From: Mycolicibacterium sp. 018/SC-01/001 | GTDB lineage: Bacteria; Actinomycetota; Actinomycetes; Mycobacteriales; Mycobacteriaceae | Length of the DNA: 64,000 bases | Reading direction: 5' to 3' | Assembly (NCBI RefSeq): GCF_007096635.1 | Contig: NZ_VKAA01000007.1 | Location: 186,001 to 250,000 of the forward strand | In this document: one piece after another, positions 1 to 8,308 of the stretch | How the letters are laid out: each line of letters starts with the position of its first letter | Numbering within the stretch: the first letter of the stretch is position 1 | The notes under the pieces: model-generated | Database searches by the model: none | The model's input: only the letters and a program-made list of their open reading frames with translations | What the model was told of the DNA's origin: nothing | Program-made: the position numbers and the translations under genes

Positions 1-399
1 GTCATCGAACTGCACCTGCAGGGCAAGCAGGCGCACTGGAATGTCGTCGGCACCAACTTCCGCGACCTGCACCTCCAACTCGACGAGGTCGTCGACTTCG
101 CCCGCGAGGCCAGCGACACGATCGCCGAACGCATGCGCGCACTCGACGCGGTGCCCGACGGCCGGTCCGACACCGTCGCCGCGACCACCTCGCTGCCGGA
201 GTTCCCCGTGTTCGAGCACAGCACCGGTGAGGTCGTCGACCTGGTCACCGCCCGCATCTACGCCGTCGTGGCCACGTTGCGGGACGTGCACGACACGGTC
301 GACAGCGAGGATCCCAGCACCGCCGACATCCTGCACCAGCTGATCGACGGGCTGGAGAAGCTGGCCTGGCTGCTCAAGTCGGAGAACCGGAAGGTGTGA
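1..399 (+). CDS. dps: Dps-family DNA-protecting ferritin-like protein (5' end cut off)
   Basis: The reading frame is open from base 1, so the N-terminus lies outside the window. Dps proteins form 12-subunit shells that oxidise and store iron and protect DNA in starved or stressed cells. The visible part has the family's ferroxidase helices: the KQAHWN segment with its histidine, then DEVVDFARE with the acidic ligands, and the helical C-terminal half ending LAWLLKSENRKV. It is a four-helix-bundle type of sequence. The stop overlaps the 3' end of the convergent adenylate cyclase by 26 bases. The family is clear; which Dps paralogue this is cannot be told from the fragment. Confidence 0.9.
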   Translation, partial: VIELHLQGKQAHWNVVGTNFRDLHLQLDEVVDFAREASDTIAERMRALDAVPDGRSDTVAATTSLPEFPVFEHSTGEVVDLVTARIYAVVATLRDVHDTVDSEDPSTADILHQLIDGLEKLAWLLKSENRKV

Positions 400-1648
400 C
401 CGCAGGGGCCCGATGCCCTACCAGGTACCAGGTGTGCATCGGGCCCTTGCCCTTCACCTCGACCACGCCGCGCTCTTCGAGCACGAAGCGATCCCTCAGT
501 CGTTCGTAGACGTCGTCGGGCACTTGAATCCGGCCCTCTACGTCGGTGGTCTCCATCCGGGACGCGATGTTCACCGCGTCGCCCCACACGTCGTAGAAGA
601 ACTTGCGGGCGCCGACGACGCCGGCAACCACGGGCCCGCGCGCCATCCCGATCCGCAGCGGAACCGCGCGGCCTCGAGCATCGGTGAGTCCGGAGACCGC
701 GTCGGCCATGTCGAGAGCCAGGGCGGCGAGTGCCTCGAGGTGATCGGGGCGCGGGGTCGGGACGCCGCTGACCACCATGTAGGAGTCACCGCTGGTCTTC
801 ACCTTCTCCAGGCCGTGCCGGTCGACCAGCGCGTCGAGGTCGGTGTAGAGCCGGTCGAGAAACCGGACAAGGTCGGCAGGCGGGGTGTCGCTGGCCCGCC
901 TGGTGTAGCCGGCGATGTCGGCGAACAGCACCGACGCGTCGTCGTACTTGTCGGCGATCACCGAGCGCGCCGGATCCTTGAGCCGGTCGGCGATCGTCTC
1001 GGGCAGGATGTTGGCGAGCAGCCGTTCGGAGCGTTCGTACTCGGCTTCCATCGCCCGCTCGGCGCGCTCGGTCTCGCGCAGCGTGTACCAGAGCGTCGCC
1101 ACGATCATCACCACCGTCGACACCACCGAGGAGATGAATCCGACCGTCAGGAACCACGGGGGACCGAGGCCGCGATCATTGGGCACGGTCAGCTCGAGCA
1201 CGATGATCAGGACCACTCCGGTGCCGGCGATCATCGAGGCCAAGGCGATGCGTTCGATGCCCAGCGTGAGAACCGTCAGCGACGCGGCGACGAGGAAGTA
1301 GAACTGCAGCCCCGAGTCCGTGCCCATCGTGTAGCAGAAGAACGAGACCGACACGTAGGCCAACGACACGAACAGCAGTGGCGCGACGAGTTCCCCGAGC
1401 GGACACAGGCGCGGGATGCTCAAGAAAGCCAGCCCGCACAGGATGTTGACCACGCCGAGCCACGCAAACCCGCCGCCGACGACCACTTGGAACGAACCGA
1501 ACAGCAGCGAGACGGCGGCGGCGATCCACCCGGCGATGGACAGCACCCGGACGCGGCGGGCCACCGCCTCGGCCCGGTGGCGGCTGAGCGAGGTCACGCG
1601 CCCCTGCAGTGCCACCTCGGGCACGCAGACGGATCGCACGTTGCGCAC
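374..1648 (-). CDS. cya: Membrane-anchored class III adenylate cyclase (Rv1625c-like)
   Basis: Makes cAMP from ATP. The 424-residue protein has about six hydrophobic segments in its first half, then a linker and a C-terminal cyclase domain from about residue 230. Family active-site residues are visible: metal aspartates in FADIAGYT and in KVKTSGDSYM, the adenine-selecting lysine of KVKT and aspartate of YDVWGD, and the transition-state Asn and Arg of VNIASRM. It therefore looks active as a homodimer, as known for Rv1625c. The GTG at 1648 was chosen because a TAGGCT -10 box sits seven bases upstream, predicting a leaderless message. It is divergent from the nitrilase gene across 41 bases. Confidence 0.93.
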   Translation of the reverse strand: MRNVRSVCVPEVALQGRVTSLSRHRAEAVARRVRVLSIAGWIAAAVSLLFGSFQVVVGGGFAWLGVVNILCGLAFLSIPRLCPLGELVAPLLFVSLAYVSVSFFCYTMGTDSGLQFYFLVAASLTVLTLGIERIALASMIAGTGVVLIIVLELTVPNDRGLGPPWFLTVGFISSVVSTVVMIVATLWYTLRETERAERAMEAEYERSERLLANILPETIADRLKDPARSVIADKYDDASVLFADIAGYTRRASDTPPADLVRFLDRLYTDLDALVDRHGLEKVKTSGDSYMVVSGVPTPRPDHLEALAALALDMADAVSGLTDARGRAVPLRIGMARGPVVAGVVGARKFFYDVWGDAVNIASRMETTDVEGRIQVPDDVYERLRDRFVLEERGVVEVKGKGPMHTWYLVGHRAPAVTPSGSPT

Positions 1649-1655
1649 GCTGCGG

Positions 1656-1683
1656 AGCCTATCGTCGATGGCAGCGATAGCCT
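1656..1683. promoter_or_regulatory. Back-to-back leaderless promoters of the cyclase and nitrilase genes
   Basis: On the minus strand TAGGCT (1656-1661) lies seven bases before the cyclase GTG. On the plus strand TAGCCT (1678-1683) lies six bases before the nitrilase ATG at 1690. In mycobacteria such spacing places the transcription start on the start codon. The two -10 boxes are 16 bases apart, so each -35 region overlaps the other promoter. Confidence 0.6.
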
Positions 1684-1689
1684 GCTCGA

Positions 1690-2487
1690 ATGACGGGTAT
1701 CGCGTGCTGCCAGCTCGATCCGGAGATCGGCGATCTCGACGGCAATGCCGAGCGCATCGCCGCCGCGATCGCCGACGCCAGGGCCGCCGGCGCCGACATC
1801 ATCGTCCTGCCGGAGCTGGTCACCTCCGGTTACATGCTCGACGGAGACGCCGAAGCGCGCTCGGTGGCGATGGGACGTGACGACCCGAGGTTCGCGAAAT
1901 GGGCTGCGGCAGCGCAGGATTCACTGGTCGCGCTGGGATTCTGCGAGCTGGGTGCGGACGGTGTCCTGTACAACAGCGCCGCTGTGCTCCAGGGGGGCGG
2001 TCTCTCGGCGGTGTACCGCAAGACGCACCTGTGGGACCGGGAGAAGCTGATCTTCACCCCCGGTCGCGAGCTGCCGCCCATCGTGCGGACTCGGCACGGG
2101 GCGGTGGCCGTGATGCTGTGCTACGACCTGGAATTCGCCGAACTGACCCGGCGCGTGGTGGTCGACGGAGCCGACCTGATCGTCGCGCCGGTGAATTGGC
2201 CGCTGTTTCCGCGCCCGGACGGTGAGCATCCCGGTGAGGTCATCACCGCGATGTCCACGGCACGGACCAACCACGTCGCCGTCGCCGTCTGCGACCGCGC
2301 CGGCGTCGAGCGCGGGCAGCACTGGACCGAAGGGACGGCGATCGTCAGCGCCGATGGCTGGGTGGTGGCCGAGGCAGGACCCGGCGAGGCCGTCGCGGCG
2401 GCCGACATCGATCTGTCGCTCTCGCGGAACAAGATGCTCACGGAATACGTGCATCTGCTCGACGATCGCCGGCTTGACCTGTACTGA
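1690..2487 (+). CDS. Carbon-nitrogen hydrolase of the nitrilase superfamily
   Basis: A 265-residue cytosolic amidase-type enzyme. The Glu-Lys-Cys triad of the superfamily is intact: E42 in LPELVTSGY, K111 in YRKTHLW and C144 in MLCYDLEF. Such enzymes hydrolyse amide bonds of small substrates such as omega-amides, carbamoyl groups or aliphatic amides, but the substrate cannot be read from the sequence. Length fits a single-domain nitrilase. No Shine-Dalgarno is evident; the TAGCCT box six bases before the ATG suggests a leaderless start. The 3' end overlaps the convergent DUF998 gene by 50 bases. Confidence 0.9.
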   Translation: MTGIACCQLDPEIGDLDGNAERIAAAIADARAAGADIIVLPELVTSGYMLDGDAEARSVAMGRDDPRFAKWAAAAQDSLVALGFCELGADGVLYNSAAVLQGGGLSAVYRKTHLWDREKLIFTPGRELPPIVRTRHGAVAVMLCYDLEFAELTRRVVVDGADLIVAPVNWPLFPRPDGEHPGEVITAMSTARTNHVAVAVCDRAGVERGQHWTEGTAIVSADGWVVAEAGPGEAVAAADIDLSLSRNKMLTEYVHLLDDRRLDLY

Positions 2488-3124
2488 GCAAGCGGGCACC
2501 CGCAAGCAGCTGCCAGGCGATGATCGAGTAGATCGCGGTCCGTTCGCAGGCCCCGCTCGGCAGCCCGGTGCCGATCAGCGCACCGGCTGCGGTCAGGCCG
2601 AGAAGGCCGAGTCCGTAGCCGAGCGCGCGCGCCGCCCTGGACCGGTCGGGTAGCCCGATGCGGCCCGCCGTGATCAGCGCGAGGTTGCCGCCGAGGATCG
2701 CCGCGGTGGCGCCGCCGACGTGGAGCAGATGACCCGGGCCGCCGCTCGGGACCAGGCCGACGGTCACCGAACCAGCGCCGTAGAGGCAGGCGAACACGGT
2801 GAAGGTCAACGCGCCACGCGCGGGTCGCACAGTGGCGACCAGCATTGCGCCGGTCACCACGAACGCCATGCCCTGGACGCGGAACCCGGCGTTCATCCAC
2901 CAGGCGAGCGGAGAGGTAGCGCGTCCCAGATCGCTGACGTAGTCGTCGGCGTAGCTGTACGCCGCCACCCGCGATGCCGCGAGCGCCTCGACGACCAGGT
3001 AGCTGATGCCCGCTGCCAGGGCGACGGCGCCGATCGCCCGTCGCACAGCTGCGGATGAGGACCTGCGCACTCCACCAGCGTGCCAGCAACGTCGAGCGTG
3101 CTGCGGAGCTGGCGCCTCATCCAT
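2438..3124 (-). CDS. DUF998-family membrane protein
   Basis: About 228 residues with around six hydrophobic segments, first one near GAVALAAGISYLVVEALA. Between helices it has the SYADDYVSDLGR and GFRVQG segments typical of DUF998 (PF06197), an integral membrane family of unknown role. The start is uncertain. The frame opens at 3178, but the first 18 codons are unusually A+T rich and look like untranslated DNA, so I took the ATG at 3124; a GTG at 3070 just before the first membrane helix is also possible. Its 3' end overlaps the nitrilase gene by 50 bases. Confidence 0.7.
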   Translation of the reverse strand: MDEAPAPQHARRCWHAGGVRRSSSAAVRRAIGAVALAAGISYLVVEALAASRVAAYSYADDYVSDLGRATSPLAWWMNAGFRVQGMAFVVTGAMLVATVRPARGALTFTVFACLYGAGSVTVGLVPSGGPGHLLHVGGATAAILGGNLALITAGRIGLPDRSRAARALGYGLGLLGLTAAGALIGTGLPSGACERTAIYSIIAWQLLAGARLLSTGQAGDRRADARIP

Positions 3125-3349
3125 CGGGCCCTGAATGGCACCCGGATTTGCTTGCTGAAATAGCGAATATTCGCGCATTCTGTCTCACTGTCGGCGTGCA
3201 GAGGCGCCTGGGCGCTGGGGCAGATTGATCTAGATCTCTCCGTCGGTCAATATTTGCTGTAACTGCGCACGGTGATGTTTGTTACTGCTAGAGTCCCGTG
3301 GTGCGGGATCTAGATCGGGTTCCTAAGTTCGGTACGGGGGAGTGTCTCA
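3125..3349. promoter_or_regulatory. Divergent intergenic region with palindrome, shared TTTGCT/CACGGTG motif and -10 box
   Basis: Holds the perfect 12-base palindrome GCGAATATTCGC (3163-3174) on the DUF998 side. On the other side, 3248-3276 is a stretch (CAAT, then TTTGCT, then CACGGTGAT) that recurs upstream of the genes starting at 5883 and 33021. Behind it is a TAGAGT -10 box (3289-3294). The leader of the 3350 gene would be about 49 bases, ending in a GGGGGAG ribosome binding site. Confidence 0.5.
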
Positions 3350-4609
3350 ATGAAAAGTACTGTCACTGTTTCGCGCGCTCACAAGCGTTCGGTTCAGATC
3401 GCGGGGAGTGCCATCGCCGGCATCCTGATATTTGCTCCGGTCGCCCACGCGGCAGATCCCGTCCCGTGTCCCGAACAGGGGTGCAACGGCGTGTCCGCGC
3501 TGCTGGTCGGTGGCCAGGGCTCCTACGCCACGCTCACCGAGCAACAGATGGAGACAGCATTCGGGGGCTACTTCCGCCCGTACGACCAGCGGACCAGCGT
3601 TCCGTTCCCCGGTGACGCCGACTTCTCCAAGTCGATCCCAGAGGGCGCGACCAATCTCTACAACGCCGTCATCGACGCGAAGGCCGCGGACCCGAACATC
3701 GTGCTCACCATCGGTGGGGTCAGCAAGGGTGCGCCGTCGGTGATCGAGGCTCTGCGGCAGCTCGAGGTGACGCGGGAAGCCGGCGGCGCGGTGCCCGACG
3801 CCGAACACATGAACGTGATGATCTACGGGGCGCCGAGCCGGCTCTACTACGCCGGGGTCAAGTATCGGCCCGACATCCCCGTCACCCCGTACGACGTCTA
3901 CATGGTGTCGGCGGAGTACGACGGTGTCGCCGACATGCCGGACAACATGCTGAACATCCTCGCGGTGCTCAACGCACTGCAGGGAGCGGACATGCTCCAC
4001 GTCGACGCGGCGTTCAACACCGACTTCGAAAACGATCCGATGTACTACAAGGTGGATCAGAACGCCGACGGCGGAAAGACCACGACGATCGTGATTCCCT
4101 ACACCGGCGACATCCTGCCGCTGCTGCACCCGATGCTCGAGGCGGGTGGTGATCCGGCGCAACTGGCGAAGTTGAGCGCCGCGCTCAAGCCGATCATCGA
4201 TTCGGCGTACAAGCGCAACAGCTTCGTCGAGAAGAAGAAGTGGCAGACGGGCATCGTCACGATCCCCCTGCCGGAGGCGGCGCCGTCGAACGTCGTCAAT
4301 CAGACACTCAAAGTCAGTGTGCCCGTCGATGACTCACAGGAGACTGTGGCGCCACCGGCGCGCAAGACGCTGTCGGATTACGTGGGTAAGCATCGCACGC
4401 CGGACGCCGACGACGACGCCGCCGACACGACGAAGGTCAGGAAGAGCGTCCTCAAGGACCTCGGCGACAGCATCAAGACCGAGGTCAGGAAACTGACCAC
4501 GAAGAAGGACAAGAAGGCGACGAAGGAGGCTGCGCCGGAGAAGAAGGAGACGGCCGACGCCACGTCGTCAACAGACTCCGGTGGCACCAGCGCCGGATCG
4601 GAGAGCTGA
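3350..4609 (+). CDS. Secreted PE-PPE-domain alpha/beta hydrolase-like protein with charged tail
   Basis: 419 residues. An N-terminal signal peptide ends at about AHA-ADP (residue 35). The body resembles the PE-PPE domain (PF08237), a serine-hydrolase fold otherwise found behind PE and PPE modules in mycobacteria: LLVGGQGSYA, the nucleophile elbow GGVSKG with S125, and SAEYDGVADMPDN with candidate acid D191; the histidine is less certain (H217). PE or PPE modules themselves are absent. From residue 343 a low-complexity Lys/Asp/Glu-rich tail begins at DYVGKHR and runs on through LTTKKDKK. The same tail pattern occurs in the convergent neighbour. Function is likely an esterase or lipase at the cell envelope, by inference. 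Confidence 0.78.
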   Translation: MKSTVTVSRAHKRSVQIAGSAIAGILIFAPVAHAADPVPCPEQGCNGVSALLVGGQGSYATLTEQQMETAFGGYFRPYDQRTSVPFPGDADFSKSIPEGATNLYNAVIDAKAADPNIVLTIGGVSKGAPSVIEALRQLEVTREAGGAVPDAEHMNVMIYGAPSRLYYAGVKYRPDIPVTPYDVYMVSAEYDGVADMPDNMLNILAVLNALQGADMLHVDAAFNTDFENDPMYYKVDQNADGGKTTTIVIPYTGDILPLLHPMLEAGGDPAQLAKLSAALKPIIDSAYKRNSFVEKKKWQTGIVTIPLPEAAPSNVVNQTLKVSVPVDDSQETVAPPARKTLSDYVGKHRTPDADDDAADTTKVRKSVLKDLGDSIKTEVRKLTTKKDKKATKEAAPEKKETADATSSTDSGGTSAGSES

Positions 4610-4628
4610 CCGCCCCAGCTCTCCCGGG

Positions 4629-4659
4629 AAGCCCCGTCTCCGTTTCGGAGGCGGGGCTT
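4629..4659. terminator. Bidirectional terminator hairpin between two convergent secreted-protein genes
   Basis: A 13-base arm (4629-4641) pairs with 4647-4659 with one G-U pair around a five-base loop. It starts with AA and ends in TT in both directions, so it can serve both convergent genes. Confidence 0.8.
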
Positions 4660-4671
4660 CTTGCCTGGGGG

Positions 4672-5883
4672 TCAGCCCTTGGATTCGCTCTCGCCGCCGG
4701 ACCCGTTCGGCGAATGCGAGGACGAAGCCGTCGACCCGCTCTTGCTCTCCTGCTTCTTCTTGGTCGTGAGCTTCTTGACCTCGTCGACCATGTCCTTCAC
4801 CAGATGCTGGGTGGCCGTTGATGTTTCGTCGCGACGGTGCTTGCCCACGTAATCCTCGTCCGCAATCTTGCGGACCGAGGGCTTCGGGGTGAACGGACCG
4901 GTGAGCCACGCCAGCTTGTTCGGCGGATCGGCGTACACGCGGTCGATGACATTGTCCCCGTACTGGGTCTCCGACACCGGCGTCTCCTTGGAGAAGTCCC
5001 GCCCCCGGTAGCCGGAGGTGTGGTTGCCGTACCACGTCGTTCGAACCGCTGCCTCGTCGCTCTTGGTGCTGACGTACTGGATGGATCCACCGCCGACCTG
5101 CGGCACGGGACGGCCACCCTCCTCATAGGTCGCCCCGTTGTTCGGACGGGAAGGGGAGCCGAGCTCGATGATCGTGCCCTGCCAGTCGGGCCGTAGCGAG
5201 CGCGCATCCTGGGCGCCGACCGCGGACCCGGAGTAGGTGTAGAGCACCGCATCCGGTGTGTCGTGGGCATCCATCCACGCGCCGGCTGCCGCGGCCGACC
5301 CCGTCTTGCCGGTGCTGGTCATGTAATTCCACTTCACCTCGTTGCAGCCGGCACCGCACCTGCTGCCGTCGGGCATGGTGATCGTTCTCCACCCGGGTCC
5401 GACGTTGAAGATGCCGTCCATGTAGGCCGTCGATCCCGACGCTGCCGCGAGGGTCGACACCTTCGACTCGGCGCTCTGTGAGTCGCTTCGGCGACTGCCC
5501 GGCCCGTGCGCGAGCACGGGCGCCGGGTTGCCCGCTGCCCGGTCCGCCTCGACCTGCTCGACGGCGCGCATCACGATCGCCGTGACGGCTGCGGTCTCCT
5601 CTGGGCTCGACGTGCCGGAGTCCTCGCGAACCGGACGAGACGTGCGGGAGATCATGGGTGCGAGATATCGAGCGAACGCGGTGCTCACAGGCTGGTCGAT
5701 GAGCTCGGCGTAGGACCCGTTCCCGCTCACGACCAGGGCATCGACCTCAGTGTCGGCGCACCGCACGCCGCACCCGCCGGCCTCGCCACCGCCGGCGACA
5801 GGCGTGGCCTGAGCCGCCGGCGCGAAGAGAAGTGCCGCCGCGGTCGATGAAATGCAGGCAGCGCGGACTGAACGGATCTTCAC
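4672..5883 (-). CDS. Secreted PE-PPE-like protein, paralogue with degenerate hydrolase site and same tail
   Basis: 403 residues with a signal peptide ending near AQA-TPV. It aligns by eye with the neighbouring secreted protein: VDALVVSGNGSYAEL against VSALLVGGQGSYATL, and IIELGSPSRP against MIYGAPSRL. The nucleophile region reads TYSGSAVGAQ rather than GGVSKGA, so the Gly-x-Ser-x-Gly order is disturbed and activity is doubtful. From residue 344 it has the same tail (DYVGKHR, then VKDMVDEVKKLTTKKK) and a Ser/Gly-rich end. The GTG start at 5883 has a strong GGGAGG ribosome site. Function unknown; a surface or secreted partner of its paralogue is an inference. Confidence 0.72.
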   Translation of the reverse strand: MKIRSVRAACISSTAAALLFAPAAQATPVAGGGEAGGCGVRCADTEVDALVVSGNGSYAELIDQPVSTAFARYLAPMISRTSRPVREDSGTSSPEETAAVTAIVMRAVEQVEADRAAGNPAPVLAHGPGSRRSDSQSAESKVSTLAAASGSTAYMDGIFNVGPGWRTITMPDGSRCGAGCNEVKWNYMTSTGKTGSAAAAGAWMDAHDTPDAVLYTYSGSAVGAQDARSLRPDWQGTIIELGSPSRPNNGATYEEGGRPVPQVGGGSIQYVSTKSDEAAVRTTWYGNHTSGYRGRDFSKETPVSETQYGDNVIDRVYADPPNKLAWLTGPFTPKPSVRKIADEDYVGKHRRDETSTATQHLVKDMVDEVKKLTTKKKQESKSGSTASSSHSPNGSGGESESKG

Positions 5884-6105
5884 AGCAGTTTTCCTCCCGG
5901 AGCAGGAGATTCCCCGATCTCTTCGCGGGGGAATTTACCTGTTCTGGCACACCGTGGCATCTTTTCGAGCAAACCTGCGCCCGTTTGCTAATTGACGCAT
6001 CTTTCGATTTCACAGCATTCTCGGAGCTTGCGACCAGCAGCTCGGCGGGGACGTGACAGCAAATTCGGTCCGGGTCGGTTCGTCGGCGCGGGCGCTCCGC
6101 GTGTG
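5884..6105 (-). promoter_or_regulatory. Promoter and 5' leader of the 5883 gene
   Basis: Read on the minus strand it contains the TTTGCT ... GCCACGGTG motif (5975 down to 5948) shared with the genes at 3350 and 33021, and a TAAATT candidate -10. The leader then has a 7-base-stem hairpin (5909-5915 with 5927-5933) before the GGGAGG site. Bases 5976-6105 hold nothing further that I recognise. Confidence 0.45.
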
Positions 6106-6182
6106 TGGTGCCCCCGGTGAGATTCGAACTCACACTGGACGGGTTTTGAATCCGTTTCCTCTGCCAGTTGGGATACGGGGGC
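6106..6182 (-). tRNA. tRNA-Leu (anticodon CAA), CCA encoded
   Basis: Cloverleaf on the minus strand. Acceptor GCCCCCG pairs with CGGGGGC; the anticodon loop TTCAAAA gives anticodon CAA (Leu, codon TTG); the T-arm is GTGAG, TTCGAAT, CTCAC; the 3' end ACCA is encoded. The anticodon stem has an A-C mismatch next to the loop. The variable region is only about five bases, whereas bacterial leucine tRNAs normally carry a long variable arm, so the isotype rests on the anticodon. Confidence 0.88.
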
Positions 6183-6254
6183 CAGCAGCGGCCTCTCACC
6201 TTAGAGGATGGCCCCGCGCTCGCTCATTCGGGCGTCGCCGGAGAGAATGAGCAC

Positions 6255-6884
6255 ATGACTGCGTCACCGACCGATGCTGCTGCGCCCCACCGAGTTCTCA
6301 TCGCCGAGGACGAGGCGCTGATCCGGCTCGACCTCGCCGAGATGTTGCGCGAAGAGGGCTATGAGATCGTCGGCGAGGCCGGCGACGGGCAGGAGGCCGT
6401 CGATCTCGCCGAATCGCTGCGCCCGGACCTGGTGATCATGGACGTCAAGATGCCGCGGCGCGACGGCATCGATGCCGCCGCGGAGATCGCCACCAAACGC
6501 ATCGCCCCGATCGTCATCCTCACCGCGTTCAGCCAGCGTGACCTGGTCGAACGCGCCCGCGACGCCGGCGCAATGGCCTACCTGGTGAAACCGTTCAACA
6601 TCACCGACCTGATCCCGGCGATCGAGGTCGCGGTCAGCCGGTTCAGCGAGATCACCGAGCTGGAGAAAGAGGTCGCGACCCTGTCCGACCGGCTGGAGAC
6701 GCGCAAGCTGGTGGAGCGGGCCAAGGGTTTGCTGCAGAGCAAGCAGAACATGACCGAACCCGAGGCGTTCAAGTGGATTCAGCGTGCCGCCATGGATCGG
6801 CGCACCACGATGAAGCGCGTCGCGGAGGTGGTGCTCGAGACGCTCGATCCACCCGCCGACGACGCAGCCGCGTCCGCGGAATGA
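6255..6884 (+). CDS. pdtaR: PdtaR-type response regulator with RNA-binding ANTAR domain
   Basis: 209 residues. An N-terminal receiver domain has the acidic pocket AEDE, phosphoacceptor D63 in VIMDVKMP and the conserved lysine K112 in YLVKPF. A coiled-coil linker (LEKEVATLSDRLE) leads to a C-terminal ANTAR domain (LVERAKGLLQSKQ to RVAEVVLETL), which binds RNA hairpins and causes antitermination. In mycobacteria its kinase PdtaS is encoded elsewhere. The ATG at 6255 follows a GGAGAGA site; upstream in-frame codons lie in the tRNA. It is the Rv1626 position in the conserved block and is divergent from tRNA-Leu. Confidence 0.95.
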   Translation: MTASPTDAAAPHRVLIAEDEALIRLDLAEMLREEGYEIVGEAGDGQEAVDLAESLRPDLVIMDVKMPRRDGIDAAAEIATKRIAPIVILTAFSQRDLVERARDAGAMAYLVKPFNITDLIPAIEVAVSRFSEITELEKEVATLSDRLETRKLVERAKGLLQSKQNMTEPEAFKWIQRAAMDRRTTMKRVAEVVLETLDPPADDAAASAE

Positions 6885-7085
6885 CCCCGAAGACGCACCC
6901 CATCCGTTAAGACTGCGTTTCCGAAACCGCCCGACAACGGATCCGGTCGCCGGATCCCCGCAACGCGTTCCTCAACATCGCGCACTGCGGCGATGCGTTG
7001 GTTATGGTCGTCGCGAAGCACCGCCGCCAACGCCGTCCGGGGGAGGCACGTCGGTGTCGATCAACTCATGAACCGGAGGTGGGAC

Positions 7086-8297
7086 GTGCGCGGTCGCGTG
7101 GCACGCAATGCATTTGCTCTCGGGGGCGCGGGCCTGATTGTGCTGGCCCTGGCCGGCTGCAACCAGGGGGCGCCCGAGGAGCAGGCTTCGCAGGCGAATC
7201 TGAAGATCGTCGAGAAGGTCCAGATCGACGAGAACGGCGCCGAGGTCAAGACCGAGGGAGGCGCTGCCCCGGCAGACCCGGCCGGCGATGGCAAGGCCAC
7301 CTGCCCGCCGGTGTCCATCGCGATGGCCGGCGCGCTCAACGGTCCCGATGCCGCCCTGGGCATCAACATCAAGAACGGCGTCCAGCTCGCGATCGACAAG
7401 CACAACGCCGCCAACCCCGGCTGCCAGGTGCAGCTCAAGCCCTTCGACACCGAGGGCGACCCGCAGAAGGCGACCGCCATCGCACCGCAGATCGTCGACG
7501 ACCAGTACACGATCGGCCTCGTCGGGCCGGCCTTCTCCGGCGAGACCAAGGCCACCGGTGGCGTCTTCGACCAAGCCGGGCTCGTCTCCGCCACCGCGTC
7601 GGCGACCAACGTGACCCTTTCGGAGAACGGCTGGAAGACCTTCTTCCGCGGCCTGGCCAACGACGGTGTGCAGGGGCCCTCGGTCGCGAACTACCTGAAG
7701 AACACGCTGCAGAACAAGAAGGTCTGCGTCGTCGACGACAGCACCGACTACGGCCTGGGTCTGGCACAGGCGGTCCGCGACACGCTCGGTCCGGTGGCCG
7801 ACTCGGCGTGCAACATCTCGGTCAAGAAGGGCGACAAGGACTTCTCGGCGGCGGTGACCCAGGTCAAGGGTGCGGCTCCGGATTCGGTCTTCTACAGCGG
7901 CTACTACGCCGAGGCGGCACCGTTCGTCCAGCAGCTCAAGGACGGCGGTTTCGAAGGAAAGTTCGTCAGCGCCGACGGCACCAAGGACCCCGAGTTCGTC
8001 AAGCAGGCCGGTGAATCGTCGAAGGGCGCGCTGCTGTCCTGCCCGTGCGGCCCGGCCACCGGCGCCTTCGCCGACGAGTACACCAAGAAGTTCAACCAGG
8101 AACCCGGCACGTACAGCACCGAGGGTTACGACCTCGGCACGATCATGCTCAAGGGCATCGACTCGGGGGCGATCACGCGGCCCGCGCTGCTCGACTTCGT
8201 GCGGAACTACAACGGCCAGGGCGTGGCACGCAAGTACCAGTGGACCCCCACCGGTGAGCTCACCACCACGCTGATCTGGATGTACGAAGTTCAATAA
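7086..8297 (+). CDS. livK: Branched-chain amino acid ABC transporter substrate-binding lipoprotein
   Basis: 403 residues. The signal peptide ends in the lipobox LAGC with lipidated C25. The mature part is a type I periplasmic binding protein of the Leu/Ile/Val family (VSIAMAGALNGPDAALGINIKNGVQLAIDKHN near its start). It would capture branched-chain amino acids or similar amides outside the membrane and deliver them to the permease encoded downstream. GTG 7086 was chosen because GGAGG lies seven bases before it and the signal peptide begins properly; an ATG at 7068 is possible. The 200 bases before it must hold the operon promoter, but I found no convincing boxes. Confidence 0.92.
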   Translation: MRGRVARNAFALGGAGLIVLALAGCNQGAPEEQASQANLKIVEKVQIDENGAEVKTEGGAAPADPAGDGKATCPPVSIAMAGALNGPDAALGINIKNGVQLAIDKHNAANPGCQVQLKPFDTEGDPQKATAIAPQIVDDQYTIGLVGPAFSGETKATGGVFDQAGLVSATASATNVTLSENGWKTFFRGLANDGVQGPSVANYLKNTLQNKKVCVVDDSTDYGLGLAQAVRDTLGPVADSACNISVKKGDKDFSAAVTQVKGAAPDSVFYSGYYAEAAPFVQQLKDGGFEGKFVSADGTKDPEFVKQAGESSKGALLSCPCGPATGAFADEYTKKFNQEPGTYSTEGYDLGTIMLKGIDSGAITRPALLDFVRNYNGQGVARKYQWTPTGELTTTLIWMYEVQ

Positions 8298-8308
8298 CAG
8301 CTGACGCG

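Noticed and set aside
413..1693. 426-codon plus-strand frame opposite the adenylate cyclase
   Set aside because: Shadow frame; the cyclase active-site motifs are on the minus strand.
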